The position numbers and the translations under genes are program-made. The notes under the pieces are model-generated. The model saw only the letters and a list, made by a program, of their open reading frames with translations, was not told the origin of the DNA and ran no database searches. Source: Brachypodius melanocephalos (Eukaryota; Chordata; Aves; Passeriformes; Pycnonotidae). Taken from it: DNA of 64,000 nt. Below are positions 13,192-24,703 of the stretch, piece after piece. Each line of letters opens with the position of its first letter. The stretch's first letter is position 1. The stretch covers positions 7,608,109 to 7,672,108 of the forward strand of contig VZSR01003371.1 of the NCBI GenBank assembly GCA_013398615.1, given 5' to 3'.

Positions 13192-14206
13192 ACTTTTCAC
13201 ATAACAAATGGTATTTTTGAGAAATAGTTTACATAATGGATAGTCACTCCCAGATTTCTTCAGCCGAGCAGTATGAATTATGTATAAATAAATGGAGAAT
13301 GTATACACTTTAAAAGGAGTCAGGACTTTCCACAATAATGCTCCTCCTCAGCAGAGGACAAACACCTCCAGCTCCTCACCTGCATCTCCTGGGGAGCAGA
13401 CCTTTCCCCCTTTGCTTTTTCCCTCTTTCTTGGCATAAGACTATCCAAACCTGCAATCTGCCTGAGGAAGACAAAGCAACTCTGCTTTGTCTGAGCTGCT
13501 CTCACCTGGAAAGAAAGTAAGGAGTGATGGTGTCAGCAGGAGCCCTGCTGACAGCCTTGATAACAGCTCAGGAGGTTTGTGTAATGAGCACAAGTGTTCT
13601 GCACAGCAGAAGTGCACATGTGAGAGAAGGCGTAAGATTTGCTAATGGTGTAATGAGCATAATTAACCCTGCAACACATTAATATACAATTTGAAATGCT
13701 TGCTGACTAGATAACAACAATGTTTTGGCATTGAGTGTCCTTGAAGGCAGATTATGTTTTTTAAGGCGGTTAGGAAAACTGATGTTTGATAACTCTGTGA
13801 CAGCTGACACTGCAACAGTGGAGTGATGTAAATTCAGTTTTAACAAGCACTCAATATTTTGAAAAAGATCTAATTTGCAATTATCACTTACAGAAGCACA
13901 TGTATATCAGACTGGTTAAGGGTATCCACATGCTTTGAGATGCAACTGCAGGAGCTGTTCCCACAGGTGAGATCCCTGTGATCTGTCTCTTGGTTTATTC
14001 TCTGGTACAAGACAGAGAAAATGAGTGTATTTTGTTAAAAAGCTTACTTGATTTTAGTGAGAAAAAGCATTTAATATGTATCAGGTTGTTCCTACTGTGA
14101 ATACAGACAGCACTTCATTCCATAATTTCCATGTGACTGGCCAGTAGGGTGAGTGCCCAGGTCTTCTTTGTCCAGAGTGTCTTTGACTTCCAGCCATGGG
14201 CAGTTA
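13192..14206. other. Unique DNA with possible regulatory texture
   Basis: No gene. The stretch from about 13620 to 13910 has closely spaced homeodomain-like and E-box-like cores (gtgtaatgagcataattaacc, cagctgacac, aattatcactt), so it is a candidate for conserved noncoding DNA. A zero-length-exon-like motif, ctgttcccacag|gtgaga, lies at 13955-13972 (see findings). Neither reading can be confirmed from one sequence. Confidence 0.35.
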
Positions 14207-14525
14207 ATCATGGAACCATACAGAAAAAGACCTTTGAGATCATCGAGTCCAGCCACTAACCCAGCACTGACAGGTTCACCCTGAACCATGTCCCTGAGCA
14301 CCACACCATACCTGTGATTCTGTGACTCTGTATCTACATGGTTTTGAACATTTCAAAGGACAGTGATTCTGCCACTTCCCTGGGCAGCCTGTCCCAATAT
14401 CTGACCATCCTTTCAGTGAAGAACCTTTTCCCGATATCCATCTAAACCACCCCTGCTACTGCCTGGGGTGATTTCCTCTTGCCCTATCATTGAAAGAGGA
14501 GACCAATCCCCATCCCTCTTCCTCT
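14207..14525 (-). mobile_element. CR1 LINE 3' end (minus strand)
   Basis: The + strand begins 'atcatggaaccatacag', continues 'aaaagacctttgagatcatc' and 'gagtccagccactaaccc', and then 'accatgtccctgagcaccac', 'cacttccctgggcagcctgt', 'cagtgaagaaccttttcccg' and 'atttcctcttgccctatc'. These are the successive blocks of the antisense avian CR1 3' UTR and ORF2 tail, in the correct order. The 3' end is at about 14207 and the element is truncated at about 14525. A short insertion at about 14310-14332 carries 'gattctgtgactctgt', a copy of the CR1 terminal motif. This may be micro-rearrangement within the element. The copy is inactive. Confidence 0.92.
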
Positions 14526-15339
14526 CAGGTAGTTTCCCAAGAATTAGTTTGCCCGGTGGGCAGGACTTTCAGAATCTTCTAAGTTAATTTATTATTTCAG
14601 ATGGGACAACCAAAACCTGAGACTGTCAAAATCACTTATGCCCAGTCTTCAGCAAGTCTGAACCCGGTACACACTTGTCTAGGTCCATCTGCACAACCTG
14701 AAGCTGATAAATTAATTTCTATGAAAGCCAATAAGCAGTTACCATGTTGGAGGAAAACCACGTTTTGCATTGATAAATTATGTGTCAACAGACCAACATC
14801 TGCAAAACAGTATTAGTACAGATCAAAATCACAGCTAACCAGAAACTACAATAAATTAAAGAAAAACTTATGCAAATAAATTTGAATGGGCTTGGCTGTA
14901 CCTGCATGTTTTTCCTGAAGTTATAACACTAAAATATTGAACTTCCAGTTTCCATAGCAATGTGTCAGTGATGCTCACAGAAAGTAAAAAAAGACCATCA
15001 TCTTCTCTCAGTAAAACAAATTCCCAAGGAAATAAGAACAGATGGAGGAAAACAGAAACGTCTTGAAAGTATTCTTATTATTTAGAGATGGAAGAATTTC
15101 ACAAGTTTTAGGGGACTGGTTTGAATAAACACCTTAGCATCTGAAGTCTCATTTGTGTCTTATGCAAACCAACACAGCTCTCAGATGTCAGTATCAACAC
15201 AGGTTTCCATCATTTATTTTCTGAACAGCATTCCAGTCTGGATAATTTTTGGGCTCTCCTGTACAAGGGAGGAATAAAGAAGTCAAATAAGTCCAGCAGA
15301 TGGTCTCTGAGACTTTTGGGGAGTTTGGGCACATGATGT
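14526..15339. other. Unique DNA between two CR1 fragments
   Basis: No gene or further repeat that I can support. The flanking CR1 pieces are in opposite orientation, so this is not the interior of a single element. Confidence 0.5.
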
Positions 15340-15675
15340 GTGAGGAGAGATGGGTCTCTGGGATTGTCCATCCTGGAGAGGGAAGGCTGAGGGGGGCACT
15401 GGGGGAATGTGGTTCCTCGTTGGTGAGGGGCTCTAAGGAGAAGGAGCCAGGCTCTTCTCAGAGGTGCACAATGGTCTTATGCTACAACAGGAAATTCTGA
15501 TGGACATATGAGAAAAAAATCCAAATCACCCTCAAATGATTTCGAGGCCTGAGAGTCTGGACCTGCTGGGTACTCAGGACTCAGGGTGGCCAGGCCCCTG
15601 ATCTAACTTTGAACTGTGCAGGATGTTGGACTGGATGCAGAGGTTCTTTCCAATCTAAGCTGCTCTGTAACTCTA
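15340..15675 (+). mobile_element. CR1 LINE 3' end (plus strand, degraded)
   Basis: Contains the plus-strand CR1 blocks 'gagagatgggtctctgggat', 'catcctggagagggaaggct', 'gagccaggctcttctcag' and, at the end, 'gatgttggactggatgcag' and 'ggttctttccaatctaag'. The order matches the C-terminal ORF2 tail and 3' UTR of CR1. It is 5'-truncated, with an internal deletion between the 'gccaggctcttctcag' block and the 3' UTR. No intact frame remains. Confidence 0.85.
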
Positions 15676-16350
15676 ACTTTATTCTCGAGGTGATTTAACA
15701 GATACTTCATCTTTCTGTCACAAGGCTCAAAGGAAAGACCCAGCAATGGAAAGATGAGCAAAGCACAGCAGGGGCAGGGCAATGGCCTGACTTAGCCGAG
15801 CTGTTTGGCATCTTCTCATCTGGCTCCACGCAGTTCTTGCAATGAGAAAGTTCTCCAGGTTCTTTCTCTTCTCCTTCTTTATAACCCTTTCAGCTCTTGT
15901 GGATGACAGATGGTGACAGCCAGATGACACCTGTGGAAGTTCAGGTACCTAACATCATTTGGGCAGGTTGCTGACCCTGCAAAGACCCCAGCTGATGTAA
16001 GTTAACACTGAAAATGTCACTGCAAAGCCTGAGACTGCTTCCTACCTCTCAGGTCTTCCTTTAGAGCATAAATCAGATGAGAATCACTTCCTCAAGAGAG
16101 AGGCTTTTTCTTTGTAGTGCCAGTGCCTGGGTACATGCAGGGGCTGTGCAAATGAACAACACTATCAAGAAAGAGTGAATGCACTAATGAACTCAGATGA
16201 TTAATATCACTGCAGGTGTTGGATTGTCTGGCTGCTACAGACATTGTGACACTCAGTGTCTGAACGTGGCTAAAAGATCATCTGACAGGAGATGGGACAG
16301 AAAGGAAAGCAGAGGGCCTCTCATAGGCCATTTTCTGACTTTCCAAGGGC
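15676..16350. other. Unique DNA, no gene seen
   Basis: Nothing supportable. Frames are short and overlap on both strands. Confidence 0.5.
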
Positions 16351-16394
16351 ATAGTTACAGTGCAGCTACTTTGGCTGACAGGCACTGTAACTAT
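16351..16394. other. Short perfect hairpin (13-bp stem)
   Basis: The arms atagttacagtgc (16351-16363) and gcactgtaactat (16382-16394) are exact reverse complements, separated by an 18-nt loop. The stem does not extend outward. It is shorter than a typical pre-miRNA stem, so the function is open. It is not a bacterial-type terminator. Confidence 0.6.
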
Positions 16395-19300
16395 CAGACC
16401 AAATCTCTCTTTTTTGTTCTTTTTTTTGTTGTTTTTATGTGATCTATTACAAGGATGCTCATTCAACACTTGAAATCTGACATTTCAGCTCTGTTATACA
16501 TCCCTGGCTTAAATAAAAAGAACGCTGCAAACCAGAACAAAATTCCACATAATATCTTCATTGTCCTGAGCTAAAATGATGTATTATTCTTGGAAATTTG
16601 CAGGTTCAACATAACTGGAGTTTCATTGTTATTGGAGTATATATTCTGGCTTGGGGATGGTACAGGAATGACTGAGAGCCCTTCACTAATCTGAGGATAG
16701 TAGGAACAGCCTTTGATCCAGCTATCCATGTGAGTATCACTCAACCTGTTACTGCAGTTGGCAATAAATATGTCAGGTGTCTTTAAAAGTCTTTGAGGTT
16801 TTTTCAGAAAAATATATATGTTTGCTACAGGTGCAGGTGACTGGAATAAGTGTCTCTTTATGTAAATATTTGCCTGTATTTTCCAGAAATGCCAGTTGTT
16901 TCAGAAAGAGTTTCTGCCTCTGCCTGTGAGGAACCCTGGTGTCATTATAATAGAATTATCATCAAATTATTCTCTTCAATGTGCATCACGAAACACTGGC
17001 TTTTACGTGTGAAATCAGATAAAACAGTGATTATCCGAGTTTGCTTATCATTGTGGGATTTCTTCATACCTGAAAGTGAAACTATGCAGAACTGGGTATG
17101 AACCTCAGAACATTTTTCTAGTGTTAACTTGTTCCTCCTTTGAAAAGAGAAGCTGTTCCCTGAGGCTCAAAAGCAAGATAACACTTACAGAGGTGCTTTG
17201 CAAAAGGAGAGCCAGCCCTTGTACTAAAGGAAGATAATCCAGTCACAACCATTCTGTGAAATGTAGCCTTTGGTAGGGACAGGTTATCTGCAAAATATTT
17301 ATAATAAATTGAACTTAGAAGTGAAATTAACTCTCCAGAACAAAATTGATAAATCTAAACAAGCCAACACATGACAGCCAAAATAAACTCTCTAGTGCAG
17401 AAGAACAGTTAAAGTTGCCTTGGTAAGATGAACTTTCTGAATAATCTTTTAATTTTTGAGAGGCCTCATTGGTTTCAGTGGGATGACTCCTGGAGTGCCC
17501 ACAGCAAAGGTGTTGGAATCTGGCCCTCTAGAGTTCAAACTGATAGGGGAAAACCCTTTACAGGACAGAGAGAAAATTTTAAAAAGGTGAAAACCAAACA
17601 AGACCACTCTCTGAGGAGCTGCAGCAGCAGTGGTATGGATGAGTACCACAGGCTTAACATGAGCAGCAAGGAGCACTGATAAATGTCTGAGAACTAACAC
17701 CAGTACCTCAGGCTAGATGTGTGATTGTAAGAGGTGACTGGAAGAGGGCTCATTTTCTGTGAGTCTACATCTTATCTGAAAATGTGTTTTTTGAGTTGCT
17801 TTATTAACTCTCCTCCTGGAAAGCAGCATTATCTCCACCCATGTCCACTGAACAGGGTTTTGGACCAGAATGTTCAATGCAAAGAGCAGAAATCTCAAGG
17901 GTCATTAATTTAGGGTTGTCCAAACAAACTGAAAGAGATCAGGATTTAACTGCCAGTACATAACTCTGTTTAACACCAGTTGGTGTAGAGCCAGGAGTTT
18001 GGGCCCAAATTCTCCTTGCTGGGCACAGGGCAGCTGTGGCTGCATCCTGACTGTGTGTGGTGCAGCAAGCTGTGCCCTCAGTCTTAGAACTTTGCCTGCT
18101 TTCTTCACTGTAACTTTAATATTATTATCTTTTTCTAAAACAAAAAAGCCTAGGAAGAGATCAATTATATATTTATTTCAATAATAAAATTGCAATCCAG
18201 ATAATAATTGTATTTTGTATAATTTGCAGTGGCATATTAAACAGTGACAGTGATCATTAGGAAAAAAATAATCCACTTGATGTTGAATTCAAAACACAAA
18301 TTTAGTTACTAATCTCTGCACCTGCATCTCAAATTTTATTCACACTCGGCTGAAAATATTCAGTCATTATGATGTTTATGAAGGACAAACTGTTCTTGAA
18401 TGATTTCTCTAATATGTTCACTTAAAAAAAGCTTATCCAATGCCAACACAAACTACATACTGCCTGAAAGATGGAAAACACCACTCCTCCAGGCTCCAGG
18501 CACTGGGGAAAGCACTTGCCTTCAAGTTTGTGGCTTGGCAACATCAAACAGATTTATTCTGTAAAGTGATGCTCTGCTGAATTTGGGCCTGGTGCAGGGC
18601 ACAACTCTTGCCTTGCTCATTCAGCAGATCTAAACATTTTTATTTCCAACGCCTTTCATCTTGGAAGACTAACACAAGGAGGTGATGCTGGAAGTGGGTT
18701 GCCCACCTGCAGCCTGGTATCTGGAGGAGACCCTGTCAGCAGCTTGTCACAGCTCATCAGGCTGAGGGGAGCAGGAGCCCCAGCACAGGCATGTGGAGAA
18801 AGCAGAGGACAAGGGATCAGCTCCATGGGAATGATGGAAATCACCTGGCTGTGACACTGATGCATAATAGGTAAATTCTAAGCTAAATGTCCTGGTCATG
18901 ACAACAGGGAACAGTTACTGCACACTGAGTCCAGAACAATCCTTTACTACTCAGGCTGTCAATGGGAAGGGCTTTACTGATCATATAAATGTAAAACAGT
19001 GCCTAGGAGTAATTAGTACAGGAGGAAGAAAAGGCTGCCTGGGAGTGGCTGCTTTTCTGAGCTCCTCAGCCAGTCCTTAGTGTGGACACTCTTTGATCAG
19101 CTGATTGCACAGGAGGGAAAGCATGAAGATCTCCCACAGCTGGGGAAAGCAAAAGAGGGCAGAGCTATGCTTTTCCCTGACTCATGTGGGTAAAAGAGTT
19201 AAAATCTGAATTCTTATACAGCCCAAAGAACAATTCACAAAACCTCTAAGTAACTTGAAATAATCACATTTTAAAGCTTCTTTACAGCTATTTTTTCACT

Positions 19301-22300
19301 TATGTTTTTGCTTAAGTTCATCAAATCAGATGTAAAAAAAGGGACTGGTGATGAGTAGACTGTATTTAAGCATCACGAGAACCAGACTTCAACACCTAAT
19401 ACTGCTGTGGCCACCCAACACCTCTGTCACAGTCTCCTCCCTCCCTTCCCCAACAACCTGTGCAAATATGGGAGTTTTTGATCTCAAGCACGTGTGAGGA
19501 AGAGGGGACATGGCTCTCTGTTCCCAGAACAGAAGGAGAGGCTGGTTGAAGCAAGGAACAGGATCAAGAATCAGATGTTTTAACATGTGCCTTTGGCACA
19601 AGACTCTGCCATAAAAACCAAGCAGGAAACACTGAAGACTCATTTCTTTTCAAGTGGTGCAAGTAGGCAGGAATCTGACTTTAAAACAGGATTGACAAAC
19701 CTCTGTTTCAAAACTATTTTTTTCATCCCCTTTGCTGCACTGCTGGAGTGGGCTGCAAAGTGGGTGCTGTGCCCTGGAGCTGAGGCACTCACAGTCCTCA
19801 GCATGGAGAACTCCCCAGCTCTCTCATTTTGCCTGTGCACACAGAGGACACAAGAGTTCTGTGTAAAAAGGTGTTGAAGCTTGCCTCTCTCTGCCTTTAA
19901 AAACCTTCAAACTTATTTGTTTATTTGTCTCAAAACCTTGTGCTTCTCAAACAAGAGCTGTGCCAAACTTTTCCCATTTATTAGCCTTGCCTAACCATTT
20001 TGAAAACTGCTTAGTAGATCATATCTATTGCTGTGAATTACATTCCTCAATTATTAATTTCTGCCATCAATCACACTTTATCTTTTCCACAGCTGAAGAA
20101 GTATCTTGTCACTTCTTGTATGGAATAGTACAGCAATTAAATTTGATATACTGTTATATATTACATTCAGTTAAATTTAATACACAGGGTATAATTTTCA
20201 CTTCTCAAAGCTTTAGAAATAAAATCAGATACATTTTCATTGGTAAATGATAGGTTAAGCAGAACCTCCACAACACTAGGTTTAAAAAAAAGCAGACATC
20301 ATGATTCCTCTCACTGGTTTGTGACAGCCAAGATACTGAAGCGTGGAGATACTGTTGGGTAATTTTCATTATAATTTAAAATTATTGCACATTATGCTCT
20401 CACTTTATCACTCACCACAATGACTGCGCTGGAATAAAGTACAACTTTCTTCTCACTGTAAAACACAAGCCTTGGTTTAGAATTTGACTTGGGTTTATAC
20501 TGCATTCCTTTATATCCTTCTCTGCTCCTACACCTAAATCTCCATGTTTATATTTTTCTTTCTTCCTGAGCTTTCCTGCTGAGGGAGCATATAACCTTTT
20601 TAAAATCTATGTCTGGACACAGAGAGGAATAAGAATTTCCATCAGTATCAGTCTCCTGTTCAGTCTACCATTATGAATTCTGTCAGCTTCTCCAACTACT
20701 TAGCCCTTGGATCTGAGGACAGAAAGCAAAATGTGAATACAGAAGAAAGACAACAAATATAGCTCAAAGACACAAACTGCTACATGATAACATAAGAAAT
20801 CTTTGTGAAAATGAATGGCTAAAATAGAATATTTTAGAACAAAAGGGAACCACAATGAGAATCATAGAGCTGAAATGAGCATCTTGGCATATCTATAATT
20901 CTCTCTTTGTCAACATATTGCTGACTGGTGCAAGACAGAAGCAGAATATGGATATTAACATCCACATAGATTTCTATATGTACTGACCACTGCCTAAAAG
21001 CATTTTTGCTTTGAAACAGGAGAGCAGATTACAATTCTGGAAAAAATCCCCTGAAGGTTTCTCCTTTTATTTTAGATTGCTTTCCTGAAGGGAAGAAAGC
21101 AGTTTGATACCATCCCCAGACACTACATATTAGAAAGAAAACATAATTTCATGGCACTGTGTGGTTTTCTTTTAAATTATCTCTGGGAAGAGTTCTATTC
21201 AGTTGGTGTATCTTATGCATAAGCACAACTCTGCCGGTGCCTTGAATCCCATGGGCCTGTGGTTGGACACACCACAGATTTTTGGTTCCTTTGCTACTTT
21301 CCCTGAGCTCTTTCAGATGTGTTTCTTGCTGAGTTTTCCCCAGGGAGCTAAGCCTCGACATCCCTGCAGTGTCTGCATCCTGTCTGTAAAACAGTTTAAG
21401 ATCTTTAGAATAAATGTGTTATTTGGATGTGCCTCTTTAACAGTTATAGCTGAAAGTTTTGTTTTCTCTCACTATGGCATTTACATAAGATCAGAAAAAC
21501 CTTTGCAAATGATTATCCACAGAGTGGTGACGAGGCAATCCCCTAAAGCCAAATGCAGAAAAGTTGCAGGAGGTAATAGAATTGAGGAGTGGGAAAAAGG
21601 CACAATTTAATGTGACAAAATGAGTTACAGTAAAATCTTCCTTCCCCTTCCTAAATTCTTAATGGGGAAAAAAGTCACAAGGGCCTGAAATAGCTGTCAG
21701 AAAATTCTGTCAGTTAATTTGGTACTAGGGGAATAAAGTAAACTGTTAATATACGAGTAGTCACTGGTACCATTTGCAGAGGTGCTCAGGATAAAGGCTT
21801 TCACTGAGTAACACACACAGAAACAGAAAAGATGCAGGGAGTGAAAGAAGGTGTGATGTGGTTACAAAATTACTGTGACCCATTTAAAACTAAATCACCT
21901 AATGAAAAGACGTGACAAAAAATGGGTAAACAAGCAGCAAGAGAGGATTTTAAACAACACACTACCAGATCTAGGTTAAACAACATATGGTGTCTGTCAG
22001 GCAGCTGCTTATTGAAGCAGAATTATAATAGGGTGATCAATCATATAGATCCAGAAAGAATTACTACAGAAAAAAACTACAGGGGGAATCAAAATGTGCA
22101 TTGAAAAGCTTAAGCATGCCTGATATAAATGAATTATTTCAAAATAAATTTTAGATAGATTTAATTTTTTTGTTACTTCCATCTAACAGATGGTTCAGGA
22201 TAAAAATAACATAGTCACCTCCAGAACACAAAACCTAGTCAGATGAGATTGACACTATCTACATTTTAAAACCATAATCTTACAAAAGAAAAATGTAAAC

Positions 22301-23097
22301 CTTTTACAGTGTCTCATAAGCCCCAGTAACCTCTAGAGAAATCCAAAGCAAGCTTTGTACTCATATCTAACCCTCAAAATCCAGTAATATCGTGTTTCCA
22401 TGGTACAGGAGAGCCAAGAAACTAAAGTAGGTGGGAGGGGGTCTCTGTGCCTGAATCATAAATTAAGGGCAACATCTGGGAGCATCTATGATCTCCTGGA
22501 GAAACATCAAAACTCACTGTGTAAGGGACTAATCCCAGCAGCAGGCAATACGAGCAGTACATCTCACTAACCTTTATTTCTTCGAAGGTGAGTTTGGTGA
22601 GGTATCAGATTTCAGTATGTACCTCATAACAGAGTCTGTTCTACTGATTCCTGTTCCCAGTTTTTATTTAATTTGCAATATTACATGGCCTTTAAAAAAT
22701 CAGGATTTAACTTGATGACTTAATACCAGATCACTGGGTATTACCTATCAATGGATTTTTCAAACTAAGAGTGAATCTGTTACTCCTAGTTGTTTGGCAA
22801 TAATTTATGTAAAGAAAAAAGTCTACTGAGTTCCACAAACTTTTCCAAAAGTCTTTTTTTTTCTTTGCATACTGGTGCTTCAATTCACTGACTAACTTAG
22901 TTCTTGAAAAATTGCTACATTGGAAGAAAAATTATCCTTATCTTCTGTGGACTAAAATGTAAGTCAGTGGAACAGCCAAACTCCGGAAGGCAATAAACTC
23001 TCATGCCTCTCAGTTTCCAGGTTTATTTAACTGTGAGCATTTTCTGAGAGGTTGTAAAATCTCATTTTTACTATTGCAAGTGCTTCTGTTTATAGCC
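16395..23097. other. Unique AT-rich DNA, no gene seen
   Basis: About 6.7 kb without a supportable gene. The longest frame (135 codons, 21203-21610, plus) has no recognisable domain, no useful start context and no matching exon structure. I saw no transposon. Confidence 0.5.
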
Positions 23098-23133
23098 TAT
23101 ATATATATATGTGTGTGTATATATATATACACA
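23098..23133 (+). repeat. (TA)n(TG)n(TA)n microsatellite
   Basis: Alternating TA units interrupted by four TG units and ending in TACACA. The two TA arms can pair with each other, so this is a compound, hairpin-prone dinucleotide repeat. Confidence 0.9.
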
Positions 23134-24603
23134 TGAATATGGTATTTTGTAGCCCTCTCAAATAACTTTGTTATGCATTTTTCTGCTTTTCATTACAGCT
23201 ATGCTTTCAAGACATGGGTTGCAGATCAGGGGGCATTTTCAACGTGAACACATAACTGATTGTAGATAACCTGTGTGTCTGTTTTCACCTCAAAAGGAGA
23301 CAAAAATAGTAATTTCCAGTACTTTAAATATAGATATATTTGTGGAAGCTTTTTTCTGATATAATGAGATTTTATAAGTGTGGAGAATCAGTGGCTTCCT
23401 ACATATGGTCTAATTTGTTGCCATGAAGGCAGCTGAAACAGGGGTATCTTGAGTGTGGAATTACATCAGTTTGGGCTATTAAACTCCCTTAAATATAATT
23501 AGTTCATTAAATGTAACCAGTTTAATTTGGAAACAAATAATTTGATTGCTTTGGTAAAGATTAGGGCAGACGTGACTCTGTGACCTCACCAAAGGAATCA
23601 AAAAGAGACACTGAGCTGAGCCAAAGGTAAAGAGGGGATTCAGTCTGAGGCTGTCACAGCAGCACAATCACCAGAAGGACAAGGACCAGCAGGATGAGGA
23701 CAGGGTGTTAAACTGTGACATCTCAGTAAGGGATTGGGTTTTTGTAGAAGGCAAACAGGGATCACTGGAACCCATTTTGAAAATATCAGAAGCTCCTGGT
23801 AACTCCTCATCGGAATCTGTCATGGCTTTATCTGGATAACTTAAACCCTTGTGGGTTTAAATCTCAGTTCTTGGATTCTGTTTTACTGATGGAAATTGTC
23901 CTAAATGTGTACTTATAAACACCTACTGAGATTCATAGATTATATTAATATTTTGTACAAAATTCTGTTACAAAAATGGGCATCGGACATTCACTCATCA
24001 TTAGTTATATTAGACAATTTTCTTGCTTTGTCCTTAAACCCATGAAAGGCATAAAGTCTAAGAAATTAGACTTTTAAGAACATTAAATCCTGGAGTTCAG
24101 TTACCGATTTAACAGAAAAATGACAAAATATCTAGTCTAAGTAATTGCAAATTACCCCAAACATGTAAACATGTCTATTTATTTTGAGCAATCCAGTGTA
24201 ATTTTTAATCAGCTCATACATTTATTTTTGTGGGGTTTTTTTAAATGTGTTATTTTGATTGAAAATTATTTCAGAATTATAGAATCTGTGTGGCCCAATT
24301 AATGAAGACCAAGAAAAAGCATTTGACACCCATGACTTCCACTGTTTCCAGAGAAGAGTAACATCAGCCTTGTGACTAAATCTATCTGTAAGGGGAGCCA
24401 CAACTAATATGCCCATTAGAGAGAAACCCTAACAGAGAAAAAATACAAAACTTAATGAGACCTGTATTTTATGACAAAAAAAAAGACGTATCATGCTTGA
24501 TAGAACACTTCTACTGGGAGGTTTGCTGCAAAATCATTCCCAAGTTTTAATTCACCAAAATAATCAGTATTGATACCCATCATAACATCTAGCTATTAAG
24601 ACT
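23134..24603. other. Unique AT-rich DNA up to the assembly gap
   Basis: No gene or repeat boundary that I recognise. Confidence 0.5.
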
Positions 24604-24703
24604 NNNNNNNNNNNNNNNNNNNNNNNNNNNNNNNNNNNNNNNNNNNNNNNNNNNNNNNNNNNNNNNNNNNNNNNNNNNNNNNNNNNNNNNNNNNNNNNNN
24701 NNN
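24604..24703. other. Assembly gap (100 N)
   Basis: Exactly 100 unresolved bases. A round 100 usually marks a scaffold gap of unknown true length. Any open frame spanning it is an artefact of translating N. Confidence 0.99.

Noticed and set aside
21203..21610. 135-codon plus-strand open frame
   Set aside because: No domain or repeat match and no exon signals. An overlapping minus-strand frame is similarly featureless.
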